Of a stretch of 64,000 nucleotides of DNA, positions 36,143 through 48,500 are shown one piece after another; positions within the stretch are counted from its first letter, which is position 1; every line of letters starts with the position of its first letter. The DNA is taken from the NCBI GenBank assembly GCA_963726375.1, contig CAVSCE010000007.1:310001-374000 (forward strand). The letters run 5' to 3'. The position numbers were made by a program, and so were the translations under genes. The stretch is from UTCFX2 sp963726375. GTDB lineage: Bacteria > Chloroflexota > Anaerolineae > Anaerolineales > UBA4823. The notes beneath the pieces were generated by a model. The model did no database searches and was not told the origin of the DNA. It saw only the letters and a list, made by a program, of their open reading frames with translations.

Positions 36143-37039
36143 TCATTCCAAAAACGACGGTATTTTTCTGAACCAGCCCTCGCCGAAACCGTTCCAGGTA
36201 GGCTTTAGGAGCGATACCTGTCCCGCGAGAATATCCCGCAGACTCATGAAGATGATCCTAAAAAACGTGAAAAAGAGCATCAGGAAGACTTGCCATTGAT
36301 TGCCGTGATGGCGGTAGATCCAGATCTGGTTGCGGACGCGCAGGAAACGGGTCCCGGGTTTGTCTTGATTCATAGTCGCTGAGACTTTATGCCACATGCG
36401 CGCCTTAGGGACCGCAGCCATTCGAAAACCAGCGCCTCTTGAGCGTAAGAGGAAATCAACTTCCTCGCCGTACATAAACAGCGATAAGTCAAAAAGGCCG
36501 ATTTTTTCGAATACACTGCGATGAACCAGCAGGCTGCACCCATTTAAAAAGTCCATTTCCATCACATCCGGAAAACTATCATTGGCGGTTTTCATCCGAT
36601 AAGGATCGTACGTGAGAAGAGTGCCAGGGATGAGATGCTGCCCCATGAACCAGATTTTTTCAGGTTGGCTGGCGTAAAGGATCATGGGGCCGAAAATGTG
36701 AAATTCGGGGAATTTGTTGATCGCGGTTTCCATCTCGATCAAATACTGCGGGTCAACATAGGTATCATTGTTCATCAAAATCACCCAATCGAAATGGAGC
36801 ATCTCAGCCGCACGAATACCGAGGTTGAGACCATGTGCATTCCCGCGAACTTCTTCGGTCCTGACGATATTTAATTGATCTCCAAATGTGGATCGCAAGT
36901 ATAGAGCCGAGTCGTCCGATGAGCCATTATCAACAACAATAATTTGTGATAAAGCCGCGCCAGCTTGCAAGTATGACCTTATGCATTGCTCCGTGTCTTC
37001 TTTCAAGTTGTAATTGACAATAACGACTTTAAAATTCAT
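36143..37039 (-). CDS. Family 2 glycosyltransferase (rhamnosyltransferase-like)
   Basis: A 298-residue GT2 enzyme. It begins VVIVNYNLKEDTEQCI and has the nucleotide-sugar motifs IIVVDNGSSDDS, VILMNNDTYVDP and DFLNGCSLLVHRSVFEKIGLFD, and the acceptor-side GEEVDFLLRSR. A C-terminal hydrophobic stretch may sit at the membrane. It is first in the minus-strand sugar operon and likely transfers the dideoxysugar or another hexose to the growing glycan. Start ATG 37039. Confidence 0.88.
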   Translation of the reverse strand: MNFKVVIVNYNLKEDTEQCIRSYLQAGAALSQIIVVDNGSSDDSALYLRSTFGDQLNIVRTEEVRGNAHGLNLGIRAAEMLHFDWVILMNNDTYVDPQYLIEMETAINKFPEFHIFGPMILYASQPEKIWFMGQHLIPGTLLTYDPYRMKTANDSFPDVMEMDFLNGCSLLVHRSVFEKIGLFDLSLFMYGEEVDFLLRSRGAGFRMAAVPKARMWHKVSATMNQDKPGTRFLRVRNQIWIYRHHGNQWQVFLMLFFTFFRIIFMSLRDILAGQVSLLKPTWNGFGEGWFRKIPSFLE

Positions 37040-37327
37040 AAGGATAATTTTTCGTGGTTATTATATGAGATTATATAGGCGCTTATCCGGGGTAGCATAA
37101 AAAGTATATCATTAATAAGAAATGGACCTGCTAACTTAAAATTCCCAAGAAATGTACGTCATTTTACCTGCATCCGCAATTTTACGTGATGCAGGTAACA
37201 ATAAAAAAAATGCAAGAATTCAAATGGCACTTATATATGGAATTGGATCGATTTGGAGTGCATGAACAGAATAGAAACATACTCCTCCACCCTGGATTGA
37301 ACTGTTTCTTACCCGAAAGGTTATAAT
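37040..37327. promoter_or_regulatory. Divergent intergenic region with an 11-bp palindrome
   Basis: AT-rich spacer separating the leftward sugar operon and the rightward GT4 genes. It contains a perfect inverted repeat, TTACCTGCATC (37164-37174) and GATGCAGGTAA (37188-37198). With no T-run on either side it looks more like an operator than a terminator. I see no gene. Confidence 0.45.
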
Positions 37328-38408
37328 TTGGATGTGAAGATCCTGTTTTCAGCAGGCCGTGAAATCGGATATGCTCGTAATGATGTGATACTGCGGGCTT
37401 TCCAAAGATTTCGGCGAAGTTGACATCGTCGGGTTAGAGCAGAGGCCGAAATCGCTGCTCACCAGCAGCCTGCAGATCTCTGTTCAAGCGATTCGGCGGA
37501 TGTTATCGCATCGGTATGATCTCATCTATGTCGGTTTCTATGGACATCTCATAATGCTTCCGGTGGGGCTGCTATCGCGGGATCCAATTCTATTTGATGC
37601 GCTGTTGTCAACTTATGATACCTTGGTCGAGGATCGACAGGCAGCCAGTCCAAATTCACTGAAAGCTCGAGCAGCAATCTGGCTTGATCGAACTGCATGT
37701 CGTCTGGCAGAACACGTCCTGTTGGATACGCCTCTGCATATTGACTATTTTGTCAGCAAATTTGGTCTGCCAAAAAACCACTTCTCCTCGCTACCAGTTG
37801 GCTGTAATGAAGAAATATTCTTTCCAAAACCTTTTTATAAAAAGGGCAGAGATTTCACTGTCACCTATTATTCCTCCTATCTACCGCTCCATGGGGTGGA
37901 TGTTGTTGTCAGAGCTGCTCGACTGCTTCAGGATTTACCGATCCAATTCCGCTTAATCGGCTCTGGACTGACATTCAATAAGGTCAGAATGCTTGCAGAA
38001 AGTCTTGCACTTACGAATCTCCATTTCATTTCAGATTTGCCAATTAGACAACTCTCTGATGAAATCTCCAATGCGGATATTTGCCTTGGGGGCCATTTTG
38101 GAGCGACGCCCAAAGCGGGCAGGGTGGTGCCTGGAAAAATATACCAGATCCTGGCGATGGCTCGTCCCTTGATCGCGACGAATACACCGGCAAACCTTCA
38201 ACTCCTTAGGCAAGGCGAGTCGGCTCTGATGTGTGCGGCGAATAATCCAGAGGAGCTGGCTCAATTGATACGAGTTTTATATCACGACCCCTTTCTGAGA
38301 AATCAAATCGCGACAGAAGGGTACCGACTTTACAAAGATGAATGCAGTGAAGAAAAGATAACTGATCTCATTCGTAAGATTGCTTTAGATCTCTGCAGAA
38401 TGAAATGA
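37328..38408 (+). CDS. Family 4 glycosyltransferase (frameshifted near the start)
   Basis: About 360 residues. The start is TTG 37328 or GTG 37334 (VKILFSAGREIGYARNDV), with GAAAGG upstream. One base slip near 37415 separates this from the main ORF, which resumes at GEVDIVGLEQRP. The C-terminal half has the GT-B donor domain pattern: GRDFTVTYYSSYLPLHGVDVVVRAARLL, FRLIGSG, LHFISDLP, ISNADICLGGHFG and ARPLIATNTPANLQLL. It is retaining by family. The stop overlaps the next gene by four bases (ATGA). Confidence 0.78.
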
Positions 38409-39551
38409 ACATAATATTGATCACACTGGGCTTTCAACCATTTCGGACGTCGGGTTTTGATGTTTCTGGCGAAAGGTTAGTACATGCGCTTCTGGAAGAT
38501 GGTCACCTTGTCACGGTCATTGCCGCAGCTGATGGTGATATCAAGGAAACCATGATCCATAAGCGGTTGAAGATCTACAGATTACCCATCGGTGTTTCGG
38601 ATTGGATTGGTTATGCCTTTCGAGCGAATCGATTGCTCAATACTCTTGGAAGTTTCGATGTTGTGCATTTCTGGGATATCCACTTTGCTTATACCTGTCC
38701 AAGGCGTTTCGTAGCCACTTTACACCAATCCTTCCGTCAAAGGATGGAAGGGATTGAGCATGGCGAATTACAAGGGTCGATGCATAGAAAACGGCGGCTC
38801 TATTATGCCGCTTCTCGATACCTGGTTGAGCCGTTTTGCTTGCGCAAAGCTGCTGGTTTAATGGCAGTGAGCGCTTCCACAAAAAGGGAGTTTGTGGATT
38901 TTTATAAAATTCCGAAAGAGAAGATTTCCTTGACCAGGCATGGTTTAGATGTAAATTTTTTTAAGCCCTACGGAAACCAAAAAGAGACTCGTGCGCATAT
39001 TGGCATACTTCCACACGAACCAGTCATACTATTTTCAGGATTTATTACTCCCCGCAAAGGATTAGAGTATCTTGCGAAAGCGTTTCCTGGGATTTCCCCT
39101 AGCCCAAGATTGGTGATCGTTGGCAAATGGCGTGATGAATCCTACCGTCGCATGGTCATAGATTTATTTAGGCCATTCTCAGAAAGAGTAATCGAACTGG
39201 GTTTTGTTCAAGACGATTATTTGCCCGAATTATATTCTATGGCAGATGTATATGTTTCTGGATCATTGGTCGAAGGGTTTGGACTGCCGCTGGGTGAGGC
39301 ATTAGCCTGCGGGACGCCAGTGGTGGCATTCGACGCCGGCGCAACTTCTGAGGTCGTTGGTCCTGGCGGAATCCTGGTACCGCCTAAGGATTCATCCGGC
39401 CTGGCGACAGCAATATCAACCATGCTTCAGAATCCTGGAATTCGAAGGTCAATGGCTGAGTTCAGGAAGAGAGCATGTGCTAAGGGAATTTAGCGTTGAG
39501 GCGATGCTCCATTCAACCCTGAATGCATATGAACGGTTTTTTGGGGTTTGA
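38405..39551 (+). CDS. Family 4 glycosyltransferase (frameshifted at the C-terminus)
   Basis: GT-B enzyme of about 382 residues. It has VSASTKREFVDFY, HGLDVNFFKPY, FSGFITPRKGLEYL, LGFVQDDYLPELYSMADVYVSGSLVEGFGLPLGEALACGTPVVAFD (the EGFGLP..E donor motif) and GGILVPPKD. The written ORF ends at 39493; a one-base slip near 39466 moves the tail to GREHVLREFSVEAMLHSTLNAYERFFGV, ending at 39551. It is coupled to the preceding GT4 gene by a 4-base overlap. Confidence 0.85.
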
Positions 39552-39558
39552 AACCAGA

Positions 39559-42049
39559 TTACGGAATTTGAAATTCAGCGATTCGTTCTGCTTTTTGAAG
39601 CGTAAGTGTTGTTAAGCCTGCCGTTTGATTGGTGATGACCTTTGCTCCAATCCAATCTTTTGTAAGCAGTACAGTCAACAGCGTAAATCCCCCATCATCA
39701 GGTAGATAAATCAGATTAGATGCTTCGCCAGATTCATCAGATTTTATTTCGATTTTATTCTGATCAAATTCTGCACCGACCGGGATCAGTATCATCTCAA
39801 CAGGTTGATCACCTGCCCGAAGCCGAAAGCGCCCATCTTGAAGATATTCAAGTGAATTGGTGAAATGCCAGCTGATGGCAGCGGAGCGGTTTGAAGGGCC
39901 TTCCACCTGATCAGCAATCACGATTGCACCCTTGTGGTGCATGAAAATCGTGCGCGATTGCCGCCAGCCGCGCCAGCTGTCTAAAATCGTCGTGCTGATG
40001 TCCATTTCTGATCCGGTCTCGAATTGCTCGACTTGGGCGAAAAACGGCGGATCTTGAGCCCAACGACTGCCGATCGAAGTCAGGCTGTGCACGACAGCAC
40101 TCAGCCCGGTCCGCTCAACAAGCAGCCCGTTTAAGTTTTCACGCGGGATGCGTTTGTCTCGCAGGAGACTGCGTCCTCTTGGGAGCCAGGAGATATGCTC
40201 TCCCGTGTTGACTTCAGCAGCGATTGCACCTGCCTGATAAGCCAGGATGATCGAATTTGTGCCTTTATAGCGGTGCCAGCCAGTAAAGCGCAGATTCAGC
40301 AAGAGGTAGCTCGAGTCTGCTTCCCATCCGTTTCTAAATACGATTTTATCAGGCGCAAGCGGACCGAGCTGATTCGGAAGCCCGGAATCAGAGAAAATCA
40401 AGCAAGATCCCCATGCGGGTGAATTTTCTGCGGTTAATTTTGTCTCTTCCATTCCTGGATGTGCGTACAAAAACTCGTTATTTTTTTCCAAGAAATCTGC
40501 TGAGCGTCCGGCCAACCAAAGGGCTGATTTAGAAAATTCCAAGTCTTTCATTGCATTTGTGCGACCGCCTTGATTTTCAGGCTTCGAAATGAAATTGCTT
40601 GCCCAATAGGCGGTTAAACCAGGTGTGTAAGCGACGAAATGGTTGTAGCGAAGCGGAGAACCATCAGGGATCGCTTGCAGTAAGAACCACTCGAATGAGA
40701 GGAGTTGTTTGATTGGATCTGCATTATGGGAAGCCATATATTGGAATAATGCATGATGCAGCCATTCAGGTTGGTAAGCATAAGTGTCATCTGAATTCCG
40801 GAACCGCTGCAGCCAGCCGCGAGGATTGTCCGACAGGTAGGCGAGGTTCTGAGGAGAAAATTCTGGATCGGCCATTCCAGTAGCTTCCAGGATCGCGAGC
40901 AAACCTGCGCCACATTCCTGGTTCTCGTATGGACCGCTTGGGCGCATGCTGAAAGCCAGTGCATACATCCAATCGACCCAACCGATTTCAAATGTTTTTC
41001 TATTGATCGCACCGAACCAGCTTTTTATTTCAGCTTGCTCCGCTTTGCTGAAAAGGTCAGGGAATTTTGAAACAACCTGGTCGTAGAAATATACCCGACG
41101 GGCAGCCTGACACTGCCCATATTTCACACTGTTTTCTGGTTGGGTGAACAATCCCAGGCGAGCTTCCTGGAGGAGGTTTCTTCGAAATTTCTCTGCCCAA
41201 ATCTCAGAATTGCTTCCAGCTGTAAGTAAGTCCGAATTCAAGGACGCCCTTCTGTGGATTTTTCTCAATTCGCTCCAGCAATCGCGAAAAGACCGCTTCG
41301 CCGGAATAGGTCTGTGAGGTTTTCGGAGAATCGCCGCAAAGGTAAGGTTCTGAACTGCTGATACCTGGATATGTAGGTGCTTCCTTTGGGAAAAAGCTAT
41401 CCTGGTATGACTGCACGGTCTGGAATATTCCGATAAAGATCAATACAGCAAATGCAACAACTATCCAAATTCGTACTCCTCTGGACACCCCGGGTTTTGG
41501 CCCGAAACGAGCAGCCCAGATTCGAAAAACCGACACCGTTAAAAACCAGCAAATAGAGATAATTAAAACCTGGAGCACTGCAAAAAATTCTTCTTCCGAA
41601 AACCTTTCCTCAACCTGCAATAGTCCCGCCAGAAAACATCCTGCAATTCCTGAAAGGATTAATCGAACGGTTAATCGAGAAAACCGATGGAGACCAGCCG
41701 TCAACCAGCCCTCCAATTGGATCATCAATCCGAAAAAACTAACCGTGAGAATCCAGGCCGAAAAAGTGGATTGAGATAGCAAATAAATTCCACCGCTCAC
41801 GGCCGTAAGCAGAATTAGCCCAAACCGAAGGTACCTGGCGTTTTTATCGAAGTAGAATTCGACTGCTAAAGCCAAGAACAACACCGCATTCAGGAATAGC
41901 AGCTGTGAGAGAAAGATTTGCCAGGAGTAAGATTGTTTGGAAATCCAGAAGAACGTTTGTAGAAACGACAGGGGGATGAGCGAATAAAGCACCAAACGCA
42001 TCGATTCTGAGGCAGTCTGGTGAAGTCGAGAATTCTGAACGTGTCCCAT
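39559..42049 (-). CDS. Membrane-anchored heparinase II/III-like protein (frameshifted)
   Basis: The N-terminal 220 residues (start ATG 42049) contain about six membrane helices. The C-terminal 560 residues, from SNSEIWAEKFRRNLLQEARL, follow the alginate-lyase/heparinase II/III plan: an alpha-toroid (DQVVSKFPDLFSKAEQ..GWVDWMYALAFSMRPSGPYEN) and a beta-sandwich (VFRNGWEADSSYLLLN..GWHRYKGTNSIILAYQAGAIAAE..DQVEGPSNR). One base slip near 41225 breaks the join; corrected length is about 830 residues. It would cleave uronic-acid-containing polysaccharide at the cell surface, perhaps trimming the glycan made here. I cannot verify catalytic residues beyond the fold. Confidence 0.7.
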
Positions 42050-42058
42050 GAAGAACCG

Positions 42059-44615
42059 TCACTTTCCGCAAACGGATGGGGCAAGGGAAAAGATATGAAC
42101 TCGATCCTGGTGATATACGAGGTTAAATTCTGGATGGTTGAGGAGATCCTCCGGGAGAAACAACTGTCCTGTTCCAGCGCCTATATTTCCCCAAAGCTGA
42201 CCGATGTAAATATGCGTGATCTCTTCGGAGCAAAGCAGTGCCAGGTTCTCTGGATCCGATGGCGGGCTTTTCTCAAGGGCAGCAGTGAGCTCAACAACCC
42301 GGGTGGAGTAATCCGGTGGCTCAGGGACTTCGCTCAATAAAGCGTACTGCGGCGGCATAGTGTTCTCTTGACCACCAAGAAGCGAAAGCCACCAACCGGC
42401 ATCGGTCCCGACAGCTGAGCGACCTTCATAGATTCGCCACATCTCTACCAAAAAGCGCGAATCATTAGGGATATATTGGCGTATCCATTCCATTGCGCGC
42501 AAATCAGGTGCGGTGACCATGTTATAAGTTAGCGGCTGCGAAATCAACCTGGTCTGGTTCGCAGTATACAGCGCGAGCAGCACCAGGGTTCCAATCAGCC
42601 CAAGCTTATAAGAATGAAAACCATGAGACTCTAACCATCCGACGAACTCACCCAGAAACCAGCCTACCAGAAGGGCAACCGGCATATAAATCCAGATTAA
42701 AATCGCAAAAACCTGGAGCATATTTGCACCGGGGAGATGAATTACTCTTCCAATGTGATATGCCTGGAGAAAAACGATCCAAAGTCCTATCGCGCTGATT
42801 TCCCAGCGTTTTTTTATGACACTCCAAATCAAAGCGGCGCATGCAAACGCAGCCAGCCAGACTGGCAGATAGGTCTCAAGGTTCAGCCATTCCTGGAGAT
42901 CAATCAGAGCGCGCGAAATATCAGTTCCGGTAGACATGCCTTCCGAAACCATTCCGCTGAGTGTGCTGTTCATCACGTGTACCAACCACGGCAGCAAGAA
43001 AAGCAAGCTGCTCAATCCAATTGCAGCGACTCCTACCCCTAGCGAAATCCACTGGCCGAGGTTCCGGTATGCACCGGAAAGAATCCAGGCGATTGTCACG
43101 GCAACAAAAAACATCATGAAGTAGAAAATCATCCTGTAATAGCTGAGGCACATGCCTGCGAGCGTCATCCCTGCGATCAAAGCCGGAATCCAGAAGCATT
43201 TCACTGGAAAAGCCTGTCGAATTTTCGGGAGCTGGATGGAGGGAGTGTCTGAGTCAACTCGCATCCGGGTTTGATCCAGGAGCTCCCAGGCCAGCCAGAT
43301 GCTTACCGGCAGGATTGCCAGACCGTCCAATTGTGCAAATCGCCCCCAATTGACATAAAATGCCGGCATCGGGGCGATTAATCCTGCTGCGAGCACAGCT
43401 CCAATTGCTGCCCAGGTGTTTTTTCTTGCTATCCGAAAGGCGAGAGGAATCAATGCGACAACTGGCAAAACCATTGATCCATTGGGCAGTGATCAGCGCT
43501 GCGGTATAGGAAGGAAGGCCTGAAAGCCAGGCGAATAATGCAGCATGAACCGGGAATCCAAAGTGAACAGTCAATGAGTGGTAAGGGGCGTATGGCTCCC
43601 AGCTGGAAAAAAGCCCAAGGTTATCAAGGAACAGCTGGGTCATTACCGTGTGCTGAACTAAATCGCCCCACATTGGCGCGTCTAATGTGCGAATTGCCCA
43701 AAAACGGGTTCCGAAGACTAGAATTACTAGGAACAACAGCAAAAGATCAGGAGAGTGAAAAAATGAAGCGAAGCCAGGTTTGTTAAGACTTCTGCGCAGG
43801 TCTCCAGGAAGACCTGTGAGTCTGGGAAAAATATTTTTATTAACCCAAATTAGATAGCCTATTCCCATTGATCCAGGCAGAACCGCAAATAACCAACCTG
43901 GACGAATATCCACCAGGGCAGCCAGCACGAAAAGGATTGGATAGATGGCTAAACTCAACCCACCGGATAATCCCAGTCGAACCCAACCTGAAAGATGACT
44001 CCATCCAGGCCATGCAAACCGAAGGAGCGCCCATCCTGGAAGGATGTAAAGGAACAAACCTGCCAGCATCCATCCCAGCCATACGGAAAATTCTGTGAAA
44101 ATACCGAGGATTTGGTGAACAGTACTGTAAACCAGGCTGAAGGCTAATTGTTGGTCCTGGGCATCATTGTTTTTATAAAGGGCACCGTCTGGGTAGTCCA
44201 ATTTACTTGAAAGACTAATTTCCGCTGAACCATCACCCTGCAGATCAAGCACCAGAAAATAGCTGGTATGATTTGAATCTGTCAGTGGGGAGAAATTGAA
44301 TACTGTCGCCTGGGTGGCGGAAATCTCCTCCAACTCTAAAGTGACTGATCGGATGTCAGTACTGTCGTGTGGGCTGCTGCGAAGGTGGAATGTAATACTC
44401 CCCTGTTTGGATTCGCCTGGTTCAATCAGGATTGCGGCACCCGCAAGACCATCATAATGCACCGTAAAGCTCTGCCCGATGCTGGTGGATGAACTTAGTG
44501 AGACCTTCTCTTTTCCAGCTGGTAGTTCGCCCCTGATACTGAAGGCTGAACATCCGGAAAGGAGCAGGACCAGGGTAAGCCAGACCCACCAACGAAGGAA
44601 CGTCATACGAAACAT
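42059..44615 (-). CDS. Large polytopic membrane protein, glycosyltransferase-like (frameshifted)
   Basis: About 850 residues. The N-terminus is a lipoprotein-like signal (LVLLLSGCSAF), then an extracytoplasmic beta-rich domain (about 30-160), then at least ten membrane helices. The loop GDLVQHTVMTQLFLDN..FHxxHAALFAW-like region and a terminal soluble domain (AMEWIRQYIPNDSRFLVE..ITHIYIG) resemble multi-pass glycosyltransferase-C proteins. The frame shifts near 43470 between AALITAQWINGF and MVLPVVALIPLAF. It is encoded between a GT2 and a heparinase-like gene in one direction, the next start nine bases after its stop. The family is not certain. Confidence 0.6.
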
Positions 44616-45592
44616 TATTGCTGAAAGTCAGATTCAGAAGGAGGCTGAAAGGGCTGACGAGTTTCTATTCGCCGCAGCCGAAAAAGGGTTTCTTCCAGGA
44701 TCATCCGGTTAAAGCCGATCAAGTCAGCAAGCAGACCGATGAGCAAGGTTTGAAACCCAACGATCAATAGGACCGCAGCAAGGATCACAGATTGAACGTG
44801 ACCTCCACCCTGACCGTTAATTGCGAAATAAATATATCGGACTGCAAGAGCCAAACCGCCAATGATCATTATGGCTGCGATGACGGAGAATACCCGCAGT
44901 GGACGATACATCGAGTAAGACCGAACAATGGTCGTCCCAGAATAAGCCAGATACTGTGGAACGCTGCGGATCAGGCGGGAAGGCCGGGTTTGTGGATTGA
45001 TCCTTACCGGTACGTAAGCAACGGCCATTCGCCGATTCCCTGCCTGGATGAGGGTTTCTAATGTATACGAATATTCGCTGAGGACAAGGGTACGGAGGGC
45101 AGCCTCGCGGCTGATCGCACGAAAACCGCTGGTGGCATCTGGAATATGAAGGCCAGAGGCGCGCGCCACCACCCAGCTTCCGAGCCGCTGAAGGAGGCGC
45201 TTGAGCGGAGTGAAAGTCTGAATGCTGGCAACATCTCGATCTCCAACGACAATATCGGCCTGGGCTTTCAGGATCGGGTCGATCAGGGATTGGATATCCT
45301 GGGCATTATACTGGTTGTCGGCATCCGTGTTGACGATAATATCTGCCCCATACCGGATGCATGCATCCAGCCCAGCTGTGAAACCTGCAGCCAGGCCACG
45401 ATGCGGTTTAAGACGAATGACATGCTGGACACCTTCTTTTTCGGCTATTTCTGCTGTTTGGTCCTTGCTCCCGTCATCAATGACAAGAAATTCAATTTGA
45501 TCGATTCCTTCAAGCTGGCGCGGCAGTGCGCTCAGCGTTTCGGGAAGGCTCAACGCTTCGTTGTAGCAAGGTATCTGAATGATCAGCTTCAC
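44615..45592 (-). CDS. Family 2 glycosyltransferase, dolichol/polyprenyl-phosphate type with C-terminal membrane helices
   Basis: A 325-residue protein. The DPM1-like catalytic domain is clear: IIQIPCYNEALSLPETL, FLVIDDGSKDQTAEIA, GLAAGFTAGLDACI and NTDADNQYN. Two C-terminal hydrophobic helices (about 240-300) anchor it in the membrane, as in GtrB/DPMS-type enzymes that make polyprenyl-phosphate sugars. Start GTG 45592. Its stop shares a base with the start of the next gene. Its 5' end overlaps the end of the M23 gene by 83 bases, so the upstream stop may be misread. Confidence 0.88.
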   Translation of the reverse strand: MKLIIQIPCYNEALSLPETLSALPRQLEGIDQIEFLVIDDGSKDQTAEIAEKEGVQHVIRLKPHRGLAAGFTAGLDACIRYGADIIVNTDADNQYNAQDIQSLIDPILKAQADIVVGDRDVASIQTFTPLKRLLQRLGSWVVARASGLHIPDATSGFRAISREAALRTLVLSEYSYTLETLIQAGNRRMAVAYVPVRINPQTRPSRLIRSVPQYLAYSGTTIVRSYSMYRPLRVFSVIAAIMIIGGLALAVRYIYFAINGQGGGHVQSVILAAVLLIVGFQTLLIGLLADLIGFNRMILEETLFRLRRIETRQPFQPPSESDFQQ

Positions 45593-48500
45593 AAGCGGTC
45601 GTCTCAGCGGCTGTTTTAATCAGAGGTAAGTATAACATTGGCTGGTGAAGATTCCACGATCCAGTTCCCACCCAATTACCTGCCCAATCAAAGACGACAG
45701 CGTAGACAGCAGTTCCATTTCGATCTGTAGATAAAGGAGGCGAATATTCAAAATTCCAACCATCGCTGGGATTCCAATCCTCACCCAAAAAGCTCCAATC
45801 CGAATTTTGCCAATCGTTGGAATGCCAGTAAAAACGGGTAAGTGCAACCCCGCTATCCAAATCTCGGGCAGCAACCGTCAGCATGGTTTTGTCAGATGAG
45901 ATAACTGATCCATCTGTGGGATAGATGAAGCTTGCGGTCGGGTCTGATTGGTCTTTACTGAGAAGCAAGTTGTAGACCAGATCATTATTCCCGGCGTTGG
46001 GATGATCCCAGGCCTGGATTTTTATATAATATACTCCAGTTCGTTGGAGGTGATAGCTGATAAGCGAATCGGTTCGTTCAAATTGAAGGATATCATCGTT
46101 CTCAAAAAGGATTGATTTTCCATCATGATCGAGAATCTCGATCTTAGTATCCAGCGGAGAGCCAATGTTCTGGGCTTCCGTCCGGATTGCGATCTGATCA
46201 CCAGAAATACCCTGAAACTGGAAAAAATCCAAATCACCTCCAGGACAGATCACACCAGAGATTTTATCGCCGTAGTAAATTCGAGTCCCTTGAAGCGCTG
46301 AATTGTCTTCGTCCTGGCACATCGGCGGTGGGTCAGTTGTGATGCTGAAATCATCGATGAACCAACCAGTATGCTGATTATTTTCAGAGTCAAGTGTGGT
46401 GAAAAAGAAACGGATCCGGATGGCATGTCCTGAATATGGGGCCAAAGAAATCACAGGGCTGCGGAGCCAGTAGCCAGCCGGATCATCCGATAGCTGCAGC
46501 AAATCTGTGAAGGTCCCGCCGTCCACAGATATTTGAATCCAACGCTGATCCCAATGGCGAGGATTCCCTTCTGTTTCCTGCTGATAATGGAATCGGAGAT
46601 AGAAAGGGCTGCCGGCAGGGATGGTAATATTCGGGGATGTCAGCGAGCCAAAACTCGGAGAACCGTTGTCATAACCAGATGCTACTCCAGGATCGTATTC
46701 CCATCCGATGGAACCACCCTGGGTATGATTTGCAGCTGATGACAGCTTCCAATTGAAGCTTTTCCAGAGGGTCGGGGATATTTCCATCGCATCTTCAAAA
46801 GGAGCCGATATTGAATCAGTCGGAAGATTGCCGCCCTCTTGAGTGATTGAAAGAGTTCTTGAAGCACTCCAGCTGCTTTCACCGTTAGGGTTACTCGCCT
46901 TGACTCGCCAACTATAATCACCCGGTGGAATGGAATTAAGATGCCAGTAGGCATTAGGCGACCATTGCGTCAGCAGAACCTGATTGCCGCTCAACGAAAG
47001 CTGCAGCTGGTAGGCGGTTGTACTACCTGAGTTTTCCCAGGAGAAGCTTATCGATGCATCCTCGGGAAAGCTTGCTCCATTGTCCGGCCAGATCTGCACT
47101 GGAATCGCTGGCAGGGTAGTTCGGGTTTGTACTCGAGCAGATGAGACGGTATCGACTCCGATATGATTTTCAGAAAGGCTGCTGTCTTGTGCGAAAAAAG
47201 TCTCTGCTCTCCCCTGCATGTTGGTCTTAGCAAATAGGGTCGCCTGAACATTTTGTCCAACCATTATAGAAGCTGCATTATCGTCACCCAGTGCTCCCAA
47301 CTGAGCAGGCGAGGTATAGCTCCCCGCTCCCAGAAGAACGCAGCTGCCCTGATAATCTGGGCTGGCAAAAAGGGCAATCTGATTTGCAGACGGAGAACAG
47401 GTGGATGTGATTGAAGGGCATTCAAAATTCTTGGTGAAATGAGTCAATCCGGGCAGACCGCTTGCCTGATTTTGCGCCTTATCCATGACGGATAAAGCCA
47501 GGCTTACAGGACCATCGGGTACATTCGCTGTGCATAGATCCCAATTATATGTAAATGAAGTAGTTGTGAATTGGCTTCCTAGAGCGTGCCAGGAACCGGA
47601 ATAAAATGCCTGAAATTGCGCTCTGGCGATACCGCTGTTTTCATCTACTGCCCAGCCCTGCAGGGGAATTACATCAGTCGAAATAATTGAGCCGTGTTGT
47701 GGATTGATAATACCGCCGGTTGGTGGAGTGTGGTCTGGGCTCATGAAGTTTTGAGACAGGTAGGTTGTTTGCGTGCTGTCGCATACATCACTTGATTTGC
47801 AGTAAGCCAGATCTGAGCTGATGCGAGGTCGACCGCCATTGATGGTTACATCGTTGAATGTGATGTCGACGGAAGAGCCCCAATATGAAGCGGGATTTGT
47901 ATGGACCATGAAATGAAGATGGTTGCCTGAACTGACCCCCGTATCGTCAGCGACACCGATCAACTGCCCAGACCGAACCGGTGCGCCAATCGCCCGTAGA
48001 TTCTCTGGTATGCTGTTTTGGGCAAAGTGCATATATAGCTGGTAGGTTGTTGGGCTTGTGGATGTGTCTTCAAGGACGATTAAGTTAGTATTTGAGGGAT
48101 CTCCATTTGGATGCGCCCAGACAACTCGTTTTACGATCCCGCCTCTGGCAGCATGGACATTAAATAATCCACTTGGATAACCTGGTTTGGCAAAATCGAA
48201 GGCGAAATGGGCATTGCCGCTTGGCGTATACCGATCGTGTCCTACGCTTTGGGTCAGAGACATCGTATCTCCGCCAGCATATGGTAAATAATACCCATGG
48301 ATCGTAGCGGTGACGGCAGATGCCTGATAGTTTGATTCCAGGATCCAGCGAGCCTTTTCCTCAGGAGATACGAGCTCATCCGGAATTTCTTTGATGACCA
48401 GGGACCATAAGGGGTCCGATGGGACAAAAGCCTGCCATCCCAGGTTCGTTTTCCGAACAAGAGCCAGACCTGGCTCCATAGGAACGACCTGACCTGTCTG

